In this document: in pieces, positions 32,401 through 39,128 of the stretch
Layout of the letters: each line of letters starts with the position of its first letter
Position numbering within the stretch: position 1 is the first letter of the stretch
NCBI GenBank assembly: GCA_026413225.1
Contig: CM048552.1
Span: 198,244,053 to 198,308,052, forward strand
DNA from: Otis tarda
Lineage: Eukaryota; Chordata; Aves; Otidiformes; Otididae
Direction: 5' to 3'
Length of the DNA: 64,000 nucleotides
Made by a program: the position numbers and the translations under genes
Notes under the pieces: generated by a model
Database searches by the model: none
What the model was told of the DNA's origin: nothing
The model's input: the letters and a program-made list of their open reading frames with translations, nothing else

Positions 32401-34752
32401 TTTTTGGTTCTGCAGATTTCCTTCCTGGTGAGAGAAAAGGCAGGTATTGAGCACAGTGCTTGTCTTCACCATATCTGCTACAATGACACTAAGCCCTCTC
32501 ACTTTGCTCCTAATAACAAAGGAGCATAAATCACTTTTAAAATGCTCCCCTTTTCCAATTAAAATCTGCCGAAAGGTCTGAGCTGGGCCAGCAGTCACAG
32601 AGCCCCGATTTCCACCCTAGTAGATGGACTCTTCTGAGCGAACTAAAAGCTGGCATGCCTAATCCAAGACAGCTATCCAGGTTTAGTAGAGACAAGTTAA
32701 CAATAGTGCAGGGAAAGAAAAATAATTGAAAAGCATAAAACAGAAGCACATGGAAAAGTAGATAAGAAGGACTGATCTGGGGCAGGGCTTGCACAAAGTT
32801 TTATGAAGTCAGGAAGCTCTGGTGCCTGCTGCTGAAATTCTGCCATGTTCTGCCCCTTCCAAGCAAAACCACCCCGGAACAAACTTGCCTGTGTCAAAAT
32901 CGTGTGGTAAGGGCAGATTGTGCCCGTGACGTAATGCTCAGCCAGTCATCCAGCCTGCTGACAGCACTGTAAAAATGCACGCATCAGCACTGCTCCTCCC
33001 CGTTGTCTGCGACTAGCATACAAACGTGCACGCAGAGCGTGTGTCCCTGCTGGGGACAAGGTTTATTACAGGGCCTTCAGCGCAAGTTGTGGCACCTTCT
33101 GCTTCTGGTTCTACAGACTATCCCGATTAAATCACTGGCATAGGAGGTAAGACTGGCTGTCACACAAGTGTGACAGCTGCTGCTTGCAGACAGATTTTCT
33201 TTTGGTCCAGGGAGACTGGACAGAGTTCTCCCTGTTTTTCCTTTTTTTTTTTTAACCAAGTGAAGCAGACTTTTTTTTTTTTTCTGGTAGCTCTGATGAG
33301 AGATCAGCTTTATATAAATTTACAAACATTCCCTTATAAATAATGTTCAGGTGTTTTAAGCACAGGATAAAGTTCATGCTCCATTACAGGAGCTGGAAGC
33401 CGTCACTTGATAAATACCCTTTTATAGTTAGCTTTACTGGGCTTTCCCTTATGGTATAAAGGAGGAAGTTGTTAGGTTAGAGACACCGGCAGCGGCTGGT
33501 GGCTGTTTACATTGCTTTCACCCATGACATTTTCTGTTACCTCCTTTCTCACGTAGCAGGTTGCCACTGTCTTCCTGGACAGATGGAGGAGCAGGATGAG
33601 GGTTCTCTCTGCTTTTACTCTCTCTGTCGCTCTCTTCACTCTCCATTGTGGCAGCTCAGACCTGGGGAGGCAAGGAGAAAATCAACAACAAGACACGCAG
33701 CTTCAAAGCTAAAGGTCTAAAGGAAAGGTTAAAAGATCACAAAGATCATCCTGAGAAGCCCAGGTCTGGACATTTTACCTCCTCCCTTCGCCCCCTGCAA
33801 TGAGGAGGAGAACCTCACTGTGTGGTTGCAACCTCACTGGTTTCAAACCCCTCTCCAAGCCATGTAGGGTTTTCTAACAGCTCTGAGCATGCTCAGGAGC
33901 ATGGAAAAAATCAGGTGTTTTTTACACTCTCTCTTGGAAAAGCAACTTCATGAGTGTGTTTTGAGGAACTTCTATGGACTGGGACTTTCCAGCTCTGACC
34001 AGCTTTGCTTTGTGAAAGCAAAGGAAAAAGAGCTCAAGTTTCTGACCTGAAGTCTCTCCCTGTGCACTGCTTCACTCTTTTTCTGGCGTCCTCCCCTTCC
34101 TCCTCCCTGATACTGCTCTCAGCCATATTGTGCATTGCTTGTTTTTCTCTTCCCACAGCTCAGTCTCTAAAAGCTTAAAATCCACTCAACCCCTTTCCCA
34201 TGCTTGCAGTAATGTTTTCTTTTTTACCTCCAAAACAGTGAAACAAGAAGACAATTCAAAAGACAATTAATTTTCCCGCTTTCTTGCCAAGTATTTTTCC
34301 TGCAATGCAGGAAGGGGCGAGAGCAGCATATTTTTAACAGCCCTGTAAATCCTCCTGCCTCTGCTTCGGGGGCACGGGGAGACTGGCTGCCCTGTTCTGG
34401 CCTGGTCATGAATTGGGACAGGGGAAACTGAGGCAAGGATAGTCTCCCCTTGCCCTCAACCAGGCAGGGAGACTCCCTCCACCCCGTCAGGTGCCCGCGC
34501 AGCCTGCAGACCTGAGGCTGGAGGTGATGGCTCAGGGGCAGCTGAGGCTCTTCAGGGTGGGTGGGAGAGAGCAGGTGAAGTCTCAGGAGAGACATGGGGC
34601 TCCCTGGAGACGCTGTGGTCACCCAGAGAAACATCCCCCCAAAGCCTCCCGCTCCCCTTGGGTTTAAAAGTCCACAAAGGCCTGAGCGAATCCCCGAGGC
34701 ATGCGCCTGCCCCAGCCCCTACCTTGTGCTGTGGCCTCCTCGAGGGCATCTC
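1020..34752 (-). CDS. RNF213-like: RNF213-like giant E3 ubiquitin ligase gene, N-terminal half (26 exons in window, continues past left edge)
   Basis: RNF213 is a cytosolic AAA+/RING E3 ligase induced by interferon. It acts on lipid droplets and on intracellular pathogens, and in humans it is the moyamoya disease gene. Splicing the minus-strand exons listed below in phase gives about 1,785 codons. Resemblance to human RNF213, from memory, is strongest at [20 protein letters not shown], at [11 protein letters not shown]...RGIFII, at YSLAQL..LQNKLML and at [18 protein letters not shown]20-like region (conceptual residues about 107-236) ends in IFYKYAILN, like the human IPYKYVIYN segment. The last exon stops at SDQAGMG, inside the first P-loop-like motif, so the AAA ring and RING finger lie outside. 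A cysteine-rich N-terminus like that of human RNF213 was not found. Introns hold CR1s and LTRs but no exon I placed is broken. Family assignment is confident. Orthologue versus paralogue and the exact 5' coding end are not. Confidence 0.85.
2957..5527 (-). mobile_element. CR1 LINE, about 2.6 kb, nearly intact reverse transcriptase
   Basis: On the minus strand the frame at 5432-3894 covers the end of the endonuclease ([11 protein letters not shown], and CYRPPGQED upstream) and the RT up to the GVPQGSVLG motif. The frame at 4059-3073 carries on with the catalytic FADDTK and the C-terminal LVRPHLEYC region. The two are separated by one frameshift near 3950-3960. The 3' tail holds repeated AATCATAGA units at 2957-3002. 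It is 5'-truncated, and low decay suggests a fairly young insertion. It sits in an intron. Confidence 0.93.
5528..5612 (-). mobile_element. CR1 3'-end fragment
   Basis: It repeats the GGAAGGGACCTTCAAAGGTC end seen at about 3015, directly abutting the truncated 5' end of the larger CR1. It is either an older tail into which the larger copy inserted or part of a rearranged copy. Confidence 0.85.
5700..6816 (+). mobile_element. ERV LTR, family B, about 1.1 kb, with a trace of internal sequence
   Basis: It shares long stretches with the reverse complement of 57917-59129, including the GGTGGACTCGGCTGG and CCCCTGCAGCC blocks. It has a TATA-like GTATTTAAGAAGG near 5862 and ends at GGGCTGAACTACGAA. 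Shortly after, 6840-6857 reads GTGGGTGCCCACATTGGG, which looks like a decayed ERVL primer-binding region. Open frames here are LTR and not genes. The 5' edge is approximate. Confidence 0.75.
6817..7191. other. Intron, includes likely ERV primer-site remnant
   Basis: The first 90 bases look like the start of ERV internal sequence after the family-B LTR. The rest is anonymous intron up to the donor at 7191. Confidence 0.5.
7192..7371 (-). CDS. RNF213-like: RNF213-like exon, 180 bp
   Basis: Acceptor GCTTTCCAG|GCTGCC and donor GGAG|GTAAGC, phase 0 to 0. It encodes 60 residues including VSVLLLKD and [15 protein letters not shown], which parallels the YSLEEVKELLNKLMLM segment recalled from human RNF213. 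It joins in frame to the 1.47-kb exon across an intron that has taken in CR1 and LTR insertions. Confidence 0.88.
7771..7850 (-). mobile_element. CR1 3'-end fragment, older subfamily
   Basis: AATCATAGAATCATTTAGATT is followed by AAAAGACCTTTAAGATCATC, the 3' end shared with the CR1 beginning at 8349 and differing from the younger copies. Only about 80 bases remain. Confidence 0.7.
7985..8122 (-). CDS. RNF213-like: RNF213-like exon, 138 bp
   Basis: Acceptor TTTAACAG|AAAAAT and donor TCAAG|GTAATG, phase 0 to 0, exactly 46 codons. It contains [17 protein letters not shown] and [10 protein letters not shown], clearly related to the human WLKTVNESHGSVE and RGIYVIQAP segments. A decayed CR1 begins about 230 bp upstream, in the preceding intron. 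Confidence 0.9.
8349..11300 (-). mobile_element. CR1 LINE, about 2.95 kb, old and multiply broken
   Basis: The minus-strand pieces run in order from the 5' end: an endonuclease start ([17 protein letters not shown] near 11150), [19 protein letters not shown], an ORF2 middle, RT with [19 protein letters not shown] and FADDTK near 9220, then [12 protein letters not shown] near 8850 and a GAATAGAATAGAATA tail at 8349. At least six frame breaks and stops interrupt ORF2, so it is dead. It belongs to a different, older subfamily than the copy at 2957. Confidence 0.92.
11675..11892 (-). CDS. RNF213-like: RNF213-like exon, 218 bp
   Basis: Acceptor GTCCCTCAG|ACAAAA and donor AAGTTG|GTGAGT, phase 1 to 0. 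It encodes [20 protein letters not shown], the best match in the window to human RNF213 (VFVDLASISAGENDIDVD), and ends LPEKL against human LPRKL. This exon alone nearly fixes the family. Confidence 0.93.
12045..12210 (-). CDS. RNF213-like: RNF213-like exon, 166 bp
   Basis: A long T-rich tract precedes TTTCAG|GAAGAG. The donor is TAAAAG|GTGAGT, phase 0 to 1. The product is a charged helical segment that ends [13 protein letters not shown], comparable to human RKEFICWVREALG. The phase-1 G joins the next exon to make an Asp codon. Confidence 0.9.
12211..13228. other. Intron, no feature seen
   Basis: About 1 kb of unique sequence between two firm exons. A short ACACACAC run lies at 12891-12900. 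No repeat family recognised. Confidence 0.6.
13229..13806 (-). CDS. RNF213-like: RNF213-like exon, 578 bp
   Basis: Acceptor TTGTTTAG|TGGATAG and donor AAATAT|GTACGT, phase 1 to 0. It encodes 192 residues of helical repeat, including [16 protein letters not shown] (human DSHIFQLFWREAAE) and [18 protein letters not shown] (human RDWIKDRVEQIKEYHHL). The donor was chosen because only it keeps phase with the next exon. GTAGGA four bases on is a poorer choice. Confidence 0.88.
13807..14622. other. Intron, no feature seen
   Basis: Anonymous sequence with a short GTGTGTGTTTGTGTG run near 13915-13932. No further exon is needed, because flanking phases agree. Confidence 0.6.
14623..14754 (-). CDS. RNF213-like: RNF213-like exon, 132 bp
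   Basis: Acceptor TTTCCTCAG|ATTCC and donor AAGAG|GTACCA, phase 1 to 1. It encodes [20 protein letters not shown] and then [12 protein letters not shown], matching the order of human WRREELLLLKKEKR and LLKMCGNVKHLI. It is a lysine/glutamate-rich, coiled-coil-like helix. Confidence 0.87.
15100..15962 (+). mobile_element. CR1 LINE, 3' 860 bp, opposite orientation to host gene
   Basis: It starts inside the RT ([21 protein letters not shown]), passes through [15 protein letters not shown] and the [19 protein letters not shown] motif, and ends CATTCTATGATTCTAAT. Small indels break the frame near 15365. It is 5'-truncated and lies in an intron. Confidence 0.9.
16262..16441 (-). CDS. RNF213-like: RNF213-like exon, 180 bp
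   Basis: Acceptor TATCTTACAG|AAGAAT and donor CTGCG|GTAAGC, phase 1 to 1. The helical segment [20 protein letters not shown] is followed by a hydrophobic stretch rich in Leu and Ile. Sequence similarity to human is weak here, so the call rests on splice phase and position between two better exons. Confidence 0.78.
16442..17237. other. Intron, AT-rich, no feature seen
   Basis: AT-rich intron with short T and A runs (for example 16828-16838). No exon or repeat recognised. Confidence 0.6.
17238..17442 (-). CDS. RNF213-like: RNF213-like exon, 205 bp
   Basis: Acceptor GTCTTTACAG|GAGTCC and donor CTATCA|GTGAGT, phase 0 to 1. It encodes [20 protein letters not shown] and more helices. The segment is fast-evolving relative to human, but the open frame and both splice sites are strong. 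Confidence 0.82.
17643..17771 (-). CDS. RNF213-like: RNF213-like exon, 129 bp
   Basis: Acceptor TCCTGCAG|GTAGAT and donor AGTGAG|GTACAG, phase 0 to 0, 43 codons. It encodes [20 protein letters not shown] and a short amphipathic helix. It lies about 220 bp downstream of the previous exon, within a tight exon cluster. Confidence 0.82.
17994..18092 (-). CDS. RNF213-like: RNF213-like exon, 99 bp
   Basis: A pyrimidine-rich tract ends TTCTGCCACAG|GTGTGG. The donor is GAGAAA|GTAAGT, phase 0 to 0, 33 codons. It starts [11 protein letters not shown] and ends MVERWLEK. Joined to the upstream exon it reads ENINVWHELF, which aligns with human KEIEVWRRLV. That supports removal of the 81-base intron between them. 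Confidence 0.85.
18174..18293 (-). CDS. RNF213-like: RNF213-like exon, 120 bp
   Basis: Acceptor TATTTCCCAAG|GAATTT and donor ATCAAT|GTGAGT, phase 0 to 0, 40 codons. It includes [12 protein letters not shown], comparable to the human ATKRWLREVF region. The following intron is only 81 bases, a multiple of three with no stop, so retention would insert 27 residues without breaking the frame. Confidence 0.85.
18666..18861 (-). CDS. RNF213-like: RNF213-like exon, 196 bp
   Basis: Acceptor TATCCACAG|GTGCC and donor AATCAG|GTAAAA, phase 2 to 0. It encodes [19 protein letters not shown] and a further helix [15 protein letters not shown], corresponding to the human YLTVCLKLHEAICSS to RMIRLLSLVDSA stretch. 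Confidence 0.84.
19234..19298 (-). CDS. RNF213-like: RNF213-like exon, 65 bp
   Basis: Acceptor CTATTCAG|GGAGAG and donor GACTT|GTAAGT, phase 0 to 2. It encodes only [19 protein letters not shown]. It is too short to stand out as an open frame and was found by splice signals and phase. Confidence 0.8.
19299..20076. other. Intron with possible alternative terminal coding segment
   Basis: Apart from the 21-codon read-through extension at 20011-20076, this is anonymous AT-rich intron. Confidence 0.5.
20077..20105 (-). CDS. RNF213-like: RNF213-like microexon, 29 bp (tentative)
   Basis: A T/C-rich tract ends TTTCCTAG|GTTATG, and a strong CAG|GTGAAC donor follows 29 bases later, phase 1 to 0. It would encode YGKLCNFVQ between two firm exons, and this register aligns with human GLEQVLNTQ. 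It needs the upstream exon to use the modest donor TCT|GTAGAC. If the donor here is skipped, the frame stays open for 21 more codons and stops at TAA (20011-20013). Confidence 0.5.
20188..20366 (-). CDS. RNF213-like: RNF213-like exon, 179 bp (3' end uncertain)
   Basis: Acceptor TTTTCATAG|GACAGT, phase 2 in. It encodes [15 protein letters not shown] and ends [11 protein letters not shown]. Two donors compete. T|GTAGAC at 20188 (phase 1) fits the 29-bp microexon. CAT|GTAAGG at 20168 (phase 0) is the better site and fits the 65-bp exon directly. Either gives a continuous frame, so transcript data are needed to choose. Confidence 0.78.
20367..22036. other. Intron, about 1.7 kb, no feature seen
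   Basis: A plus-strand open frame at 20863-21330 has no recognisable product and is probably chance. Flanking exon phases (2 and 2) agree without another exon. Confidence 0.6.
22037..22243 (-). CDS. RNF213-like: RNF213-like exon, 207 bp
   Basis: Acceptor GTTGCACAG|TAACAT and donor AAGAG|GTAATT, phase 2 to 2. It encodes [20 protein letters not shown] and ends with HLREKR. The spacing and the C-C pair resemble the human WLGALPVLHCCMEL to QFMREK block. Confidence 0.87.
22244..23049. other. Intron, no feature seen
   Basis: Anonymous intron sequence. Human RNF213 has residues between the segments coded on either side that I could not place, so a missed exon here or nearby is possible. Confidence 0.45.
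23050..23642 (-). mobile_element. Solo ERVL-type LTR, family A
   Basis: In reverse complement it follows the LTR at 39129-39744 block for block: GAGTTAA near the start, AACAGTGTTGATAACA, then GGGGACATAGCCAAGATAGC, GATATTCC and AATGAATTCTT. No internal sequence is attached. A direct repeat of AACTCTAC at 23597-23622 lies near its outer end. Boundaries are approximate. It sits in an intron. Confidence 0.8.
23830..23888 (-). CDS. RNF213-like: RNF213-like short exon, about 59 bp (tentative)
   Basis: A long pyrimidine tract (CCCCCTCCCCATCTCC) precedes TTTACCAG|CAG|AAA, a NAGNAG-type acceptor that makes the first CAG optional. The donor is GGACAG|GTGGAA. Its phase 0 to 2 exactly fills a mismatch between the exons at 24335 and 22243. 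It would encode [19 protein letters not shown] see no clear human counterpart, so the case is the splice sites and phase. Confidence 0.5.
24335..24627 (-). CDS. RNF213-like: RNF213-like exon, 293 bp
   Basis: Acceptor GATTCCTCCCCAG|GAATAT and donor CAAGTG|GTAAGT, phase 1 to 0. It starts [12 protein letters not shown] and continues through [10 protein letters not shown] to [16 protein letters not shown]. It follows the CBM20-like region and matches it in order with the human segment after YKYVIYN. Confidence 0.85.
24735..27055 (+). mobile_element. CR1 LINE, about 2.3 kb, internally deleted, opposite orientation to host gene
   Basis: The 5' part codes for the ORF2 start ([14 protein letters not shown]) and a broken endonuclease to about 25400. 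It jumps from there to the RT ([15 protein letters not shown]). A stop at 25799 interrupts it, and it continues [18 protein letters not shown] (about 26175) and [12 protein letters not shown]. Stops and small indels follow to the CATTCTATGATTCTATGAT tail. It is inactive. Confidence 0.92.
27056..27652. other. Intron, no feature seen
   Basis: AT-rich unique sequence between the CR1 tail and the donor of the YKYAIL exon. Confidence 0.6.
27653..27864 (-). CDS. RNF213-like: RNF213-like exon, 212 bp, second half of CBM20-like region
   Basis: Acceptor TCTATTATAG|AGAAAA and donor CAGATG|GTAAGT, phase 2 to 1. It encodes [20 protein letters not shown] and then YKYAIL, close in layout to the human segment VCISKKHLDKYIPYKYVI. 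CBM20-type domains bind glycans in other proteins. Glycan binding here is inference only. Confidence 0.88.
27865..28487. other. Intron, no feature seen
   Basis: Flanking exons are in compatible phase (2 and 2). No repeat family recognised. Confidence 0.6.
28488..28664 (-). CDS. RNF213-like: RNF213-like exon, 177 bp, first half of CBM20-like region
   Basis: Acceptor TTTTTGAATAG|CTTCC and donor AAAAAG|GTAAAA, phase 2 to 2. It encodes [20 protein letters not shown] and a second beta-rich stretch, matching the start of the human CBM20-like domain (VTVFFHAIISLHF). Confidence 0.85.
29182..29221 (-). CDS. RNF213-like: RNF213-like exon, 40 bp
   Basis: A strong acceptor, TTCTCCTCACTTGCAG|ATGACT, and donor AGCAG|GTTAGT, phase 1 to 2. 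It encodes only [12 protein letters not shown] from the acidic, low-complexity N-terminal tail. It was found by splice signals and phase. Confidence 0.65.
29804..29861 (-). CDS. RNF213-like: RNF213-like exon, about 58 bp (tentative 5' edge)
   Basis: The donor AGAAGAG|GTAACT is good. The acceptor is unclear: CAATAAAAAG at 29861 or GGTCACCAG at 29846, both phase 0. It encodes [14 protein letters not shown], a charged low-complexity stretch. It is accepted because its phase 0 to 1 fills the gap between its neighbours. Confidence 0.5.
29862..31295. other. Intron, about 1.4 kb, no feature seen
   Basis: Unique sequence. Nothing with paired splice sites is needed here, because flanking phases agree (0 and 0). 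Confidence 0.5.
31296..31420 (-). CDS. RNF213-like: RNF213-like exon, 125 bp, N-terminal tail
   Basis: Acceptor TTTATGCTTAG|CTCCAA and donor AATGAG|GTAAGA, phase 1 to 0. It encodes [20 protein letters not shown] and then [12 protein letters not shown]. Human RNF213 has a similar APTEV...LQA...QSSPQFQD run in its disordered N-terminal tail, so this looks like the same low-complexity region. Confidence 0.75.
31881..31977 (-). CDS. RNF213-like: RNF213-like exon, 97 bp, most 5' firm coding exon
   Basis: The donor CAGTTCAG|GTACAG is phase 1. The proposed acceptor is GTTTCCAAAG|GGAGG, phase 0. It encodes [20 protein letters not shown] followed by a Ser/Asp-rich stretch. The frame is also open upstream to an ATG at 32023-32025, so this could instead be the first coding exon, starting there. 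The start codon is not settled. Confidence 0.6.
31978..34722. other. Probable first intron and N-terminal region, unresolved
   Basis: It lies between the putative first exon and the first firm coding exon. I looked on the minus strand for a paired-cysteine motif like the CPSC/CSQCG of the human N-terminus and found none. A CRE-like TGACGTAA sits at 32928-32935. T-rich runs occur at 33241-33253 and 33271-33283. Confidence 0.45.
34723..34752 (-). other. Putative first exon of the RNF213-like gene
   Basis: It lies about 30 bases downstream of the TATA-like box and ends in a good donor, CACAAG|GTAGGG. An ATG at 34747-34749 reads MPSRRPQHK and would splice in frame (phase 0) to the exon at 31977. 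The leader before that ATG would be only a few bases if transcription starts where the TATA box predicts, so the exon may instead be non-coding. Confidence 0.5.
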
Positions 34753-34776
34753 CCCACTGGGCTGGGCTGTCAGTGC

Positions 34777-34784
34777 CTCTTATA
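34777..34784 (-). promoter_or_regulatory. TATA-like box
   Basis: On the minus strand the sequence reads GGTATAAGAGG. It sits between the GAS/ISRE pair and a consensus splice donor. The predicted start of transcription is near 34753. Confidence 0.5.
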
Positions 34785-34809
34785 CCCAGGCACATCTCTC
34801 GCCTGCCAT

Positions 34810-34839
34810 TTCTCGGAAATCAGTTGAAAGTGAAAGAAA
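34810..34839 (-). promoter_or_regulatory. GAS and ISRE-like interferon response cluster
   Basis: TTCTCGGAA (34810-34818) fits the STAT site TTCNNNGAA. GAAAGTGAAAGAAA (34826-34839) fits the IRF/ISRE core GAAANNGAAA with a third GAAA. Both lie about 60-85 bases upstream of the predicted start. Mammalian RNF213 is known to be induced by interferon, so the motifs and gene identity support each other. Binding is not shown. Confidence 0.6.
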
Positions 34840-37800
34840 TAGTCAAGAGGTGGTGGAGCACCGCTTGTTTCCCATCACAGGGTGGAGGAGGAAATTACTT
34901 AGCAAGAACAACAGTCAGGGTCTGCAGGGGAGTGAGCCCCACCCCCCTGGCTGTATGGCTGCCCTGCCACGCTGTGGGGCAGCCCTGGACTTCCTCGGCA
35001 TAGGTACTGTGTGGAGGTGCCTCAGCCCCACAGGTCAGGGATTCTGGGGTGCATTGGCCCCACTCCCTTCCCACGGTCCATAGGGTTTCCCAGTGATCCC
35101 ACTGGTGCCCCTGCCCCACAGATCCTCCTGTGCCACCAGGGATCCTTACCCCACAGATATTTCCCCACACACATATCACTCTGTGCCCCAGGGGTCCTTG
35201 GGGTGTCTGAGCCCTACAAATACCCTTGTGCCTCCAGAGACCTGGGGGCTTTCTCCCCCTCACCCCTTTCCAGCTCTGTCTGTACCCAAGATCATGAGGT
35301 CACTGCCACATGTTTCATGTGGTCCTTCTACGCAAGTCCTCAGATATCCTTTATATGTCTTAGTCCCATAGATCCCCTCATGGTCCAGGGTCTCTCAGCC
35401 TCTCCCTGGTCCAATAGATGCTCTAGATCCCAGCCATGACCTTCTGTCCTCGTACATGGGACCGAAACCCAGAGCTCAATGCCCCACTGCCCAGCACAGT
35501 GGAGCGGTGGCAGGTGAAGAACATGCCCAAAACCACCAGCAAGGCTGCCATCAAGAGGGCAGAAGGCCCTGGGGTTTCTCAGGGGCGATCCTCAGGCTGC
35601 TGTGGGGAGCCCTGATCTGCAGCCTCCCTTGCACATCCCCTGAGGTCCTGACAGACAGTCCTGGACAGGCTCAGCAAGTGACTCAGCTCATCCTCACCCA
35701 CAGTGGGTGACACGGTGCCTGGGATGCTCCACAGGGGACCCAGGTGTCTATTGAAATTAGAACTTTACAGCATCGTGTTTGGTCATATGAAGCCACAACT
35801 CTGTGAATTCAGAAAATTTGACTTTGCCTCCTGCTATAAAGACGTGAGATAACAATGTTTGTCCAGACCTTGCCTCCTCACCCACAGTCCACTGAACAGG
35901 CAAACTGCCACAGCCCCAGCTTGACTCATGCTTTGCCCCAGAGTGCCAACAGCTCAGACAGGACAGTTGGTCTCCATGCTGTGCTCCTCAGGCTTTGCCC
36001 CCAGCCTGGGGGGTTCATCTACACTTCTGAGCTTTGTACCCATGTGTGGAATGGATGGTGCCCAGCCCTGGGCTCACACATGGTGAAAGGCACATGCACA
36101 CACCACAGACATCTTAAATATTCTCTGTCCTGACCAGTCAGGAGTTGGGTCTAGAAAACACAATTCTCAGGCCCCTCTTACTCCCATCAGTTTTTGAGAG
36201 GGTTGAGAAGTCACTGCAGCCAACTGCTTGTCTTCCTTCCCTGTCTCTTAACTGTTGGTGATTTTAGTCAAAGTTTTATACCTAAATATCATTGAGGATC
36301 TGGTCCCAAATCCCCAGATGCTTCTTAAAAATGAGCTTTTGAAATGGGTGTTTAAGATGTTGAATCATGCAGCAGGATAACCCTTCATCTTCCTCATAAA
36401 AAAATCAAATCCTTCTTGATTCGATGTAAGTGAAGACTTCAAAATCATTGTTCTTTAAATAATTAGTTTGGACTTCTGGAAACTCTGATATTCCTTTTTT
36501 TTTATCTCCCTGAGGTGGTTTATCTGCTCTGCTTTTCTTATTTTATCCCTCTGCTTTTCTTATTTTACTTTATCTTTTCTTATTTTACTTGATCTCTTCT
36601 TATTTTGGAGAGCCTTAGTCCTGTTGCATTTTCTGGAGAGTGAATGTTATGGTGTAGTAATGCTGCCTAATGTCTATACCAAAGCTTAAGCAAACCCAAA
36701 CATTTACATCTGTGATGTATGAAGTTCCTGACTATGGACTATTTTAATCATGGTTCTGCTTTCACAATAATTTTACTAAACCGTTAAGAGACAGAAAGAA
36801 TCACTAGGAATGACTCTCAGGAATCTGGAAAAAAATCCCACCATTTTGCAAAAATTCCACCATTTGTTTTTTAAAAAAGGAAAATCTACCATAGCAGTAC
36901 TGAGATAGGAATATCATGAAAATGCTTTGATAAACATCAGAGACATCATAGGTATCTCTTGCTTTGCATCTCTTGTTGATTAATTATCATATGGAATTTA
37001 TGCTGAATGTTATTTGGACAAATTAGAAGTTCTGCCTCAGGCCATCAGACACTGTACTCCTGGTGCTGCACAAAATGAATGTGTACTAAACAATGACAAG
37101 ATCTGGTTCAAAATGCTGAAAGCAAGCCAAAGCAGCTGCAGTTGATTGTTCTGTAAATCGTCTCAGGGGCTTCATCTGCAGGAGGAAATTACAGGTTTGC
37201 ATTTGCCCCAGAGCACTGCTGTACCAGTAGGTTGTGTGAGAGTTAGGTGGTAGGCACAGAGGACACATTTGAATTATGGAGCTTCTTGCCTCCTCTGGGT
37301 GAGCTTAGAGGATGGAGTTAAACATCCCCGTACCTGGTCTGTGGCACCTCGCTGTTGGAGGCTGACAGCAGATGCAAGTCATGCAGCAGTGCATACATTC
37401 ATGCGCACTAAGGCACCTCTCAAGCAGTACAAGAGCTAAACCAGAGAGACTTAGGGGCTGTTTCTGAAAGATCTTGTGCAGGCTGTCCTACGCAATCTTC
37501 ATAGTTTATTCTGAAACCTATTTAATTGTCAATATTTTCTCTCCTAATTCTTCACTGCGCTTCTTCATTGCGCTTTACAATGCTACCTAAAGTTTTGCAA
37601 ATTATTCATAATGAAATCAGCAAAATTCATATGCCAAATTCAGGGATCAATCTGATAAATTGTGGGTGCAACTTATTTGCACATACAGAGACCCAAGAGC
37701 TACGCTTGGTTTATTGTCATGTAGATTTTTCCTCATTGCCATAAAACTTACAGAAGTCTCAAGTTCTAATTCTGCAAACCATTTTTGAGGCCTTAGGGCG

Positions 37801-39128
37801 TTTGGTGTAGTCTCTCTGTGATTTTTTTTTTTTTTTTCTGATGGCAAAAATCAATATCTTTTCAAAGATCAGGTCACTTTGAGGGTACATGGTCTATGTT
37901 TATGTTATACTTGGGCACATTTTCCTGTTGTCATTGGGGTTTACAGCACAGTTAATATTTTTCCATGTTTAATCTTAAGTGATTGCCCAAATCTACATTC
38001 CTGGCACCACTTTTCCCTGAAGAAGAGAGCGAATAGTTACTGCTCGTGTTGCCCAGCTCAGGTCCTTCCAGACTGTGTAATTCAGAGCTATGCAGCTGGT
38101 CCATAGGTAGCTCAGGACCTGCTCACCTTGTTTGTAGTCATGCTGACATACAAATAACAAATTTGACTGTTGCCTAATGGTGTACTTTCTATATGTTAAC
38201 AGAGATTCCCTTGCCCAGCAAATTGCTCACACATTCTTGGTATCACTTCTACCATGACTGGGCAGGTGACATGACTTACCCTGCTATGGCAGCCTCCCAG
38301 CCCATGGTGCCCTTCTCTTGAGAGGCATAAGATGTTCCTGATTCTGACCCTGACCCACCTAGGGTCCACTAGGCCACTAGTGCCATTGGGTAGATAGTGG
38401 TGCATCCCCTTTAGTGATTTCCTCTCAATGGTTTCAGACTGGGCAAGTGGAACATTTTGTTAGCCAAAAGGCTCAGTGAGTTTTTCTGGAGGGAGGCATT
38501 AGCCTGCACAGATAGAGAAAGCCCTGACTCCGTCCTGCATGTTGCCAAGAACAAGCCAGCACTTGCTGACGAAGGACAGCAAGTAACTTATCAGTTACTC
38601 AATAAGGACCAAGGCTCTCCTCATACGAAGACTTCAGAATTTTCATACAAGCACCTTGTTGAAATATCATCAGCACTTTAGTGAGCATTGCTGAAAGCAC
38701 CTCTTCTGTCTGTGCCTCAGTCCAATGTACAGTCACAGGACAGCAGGGTAAGAACCTCTTTGCCAAAGCAACCACTACAGTCCACTCTTCTTTTGTGCCT
38801 GGATACCTGATCACCTCAATTAATTTAATTTGTCTCTATTAAGGTTATTTCTCACTTAGTGCAAGTTATCTTCAGGTGTATTGCAGGTGTACTCCTGTAA
38901 TTTACTGATAATTATTTGGTTTTTTATATAAAGTTGCTAATAAAGGGAAGAGGGGGAATCCCATTTAGGAACCCAAATAAAAGCCAGATGTTTGGCCATA
39001 TTTACCCTCACTAACTCCTACTTTCACAGCTATAGAGTCATTAAAGTCTTTGGCTGTTAATACCATAAGCTTTTTGCTAGGCCCCAGGTGCTTAATGAGG
39101 TAACTAAAAAAGTACTGAGCACTCCTAG
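34840..39128. other. Intergenic, upstream of the RNF213-like promoter
   Basis: The first kilobase is GC-rich with many short out-of-frame openings and no recognisable product. The rest is AT-rich with the tandem pyrimidine repeat at about 36526-36605. No gene supported. Confidence 0.55.
36526..36605. repeat. Degenerate tandem repeat, CTTTTCTTATTTTA-type unit
   Basis: Four imperfect copies of a 20-base-scale unit containing TTCTTATTTTA follow each other between 36526 and 36605, all pyrimidine-rich on the plus strand. Confidence 0.75.

Noticed and set aside
34658-35439. Several overlapping plus-strand frames near the promoter
   Set aside because: They arise from GC-rich sequence, overlap in different frames and show no motif. 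A divergent gene is not supported.
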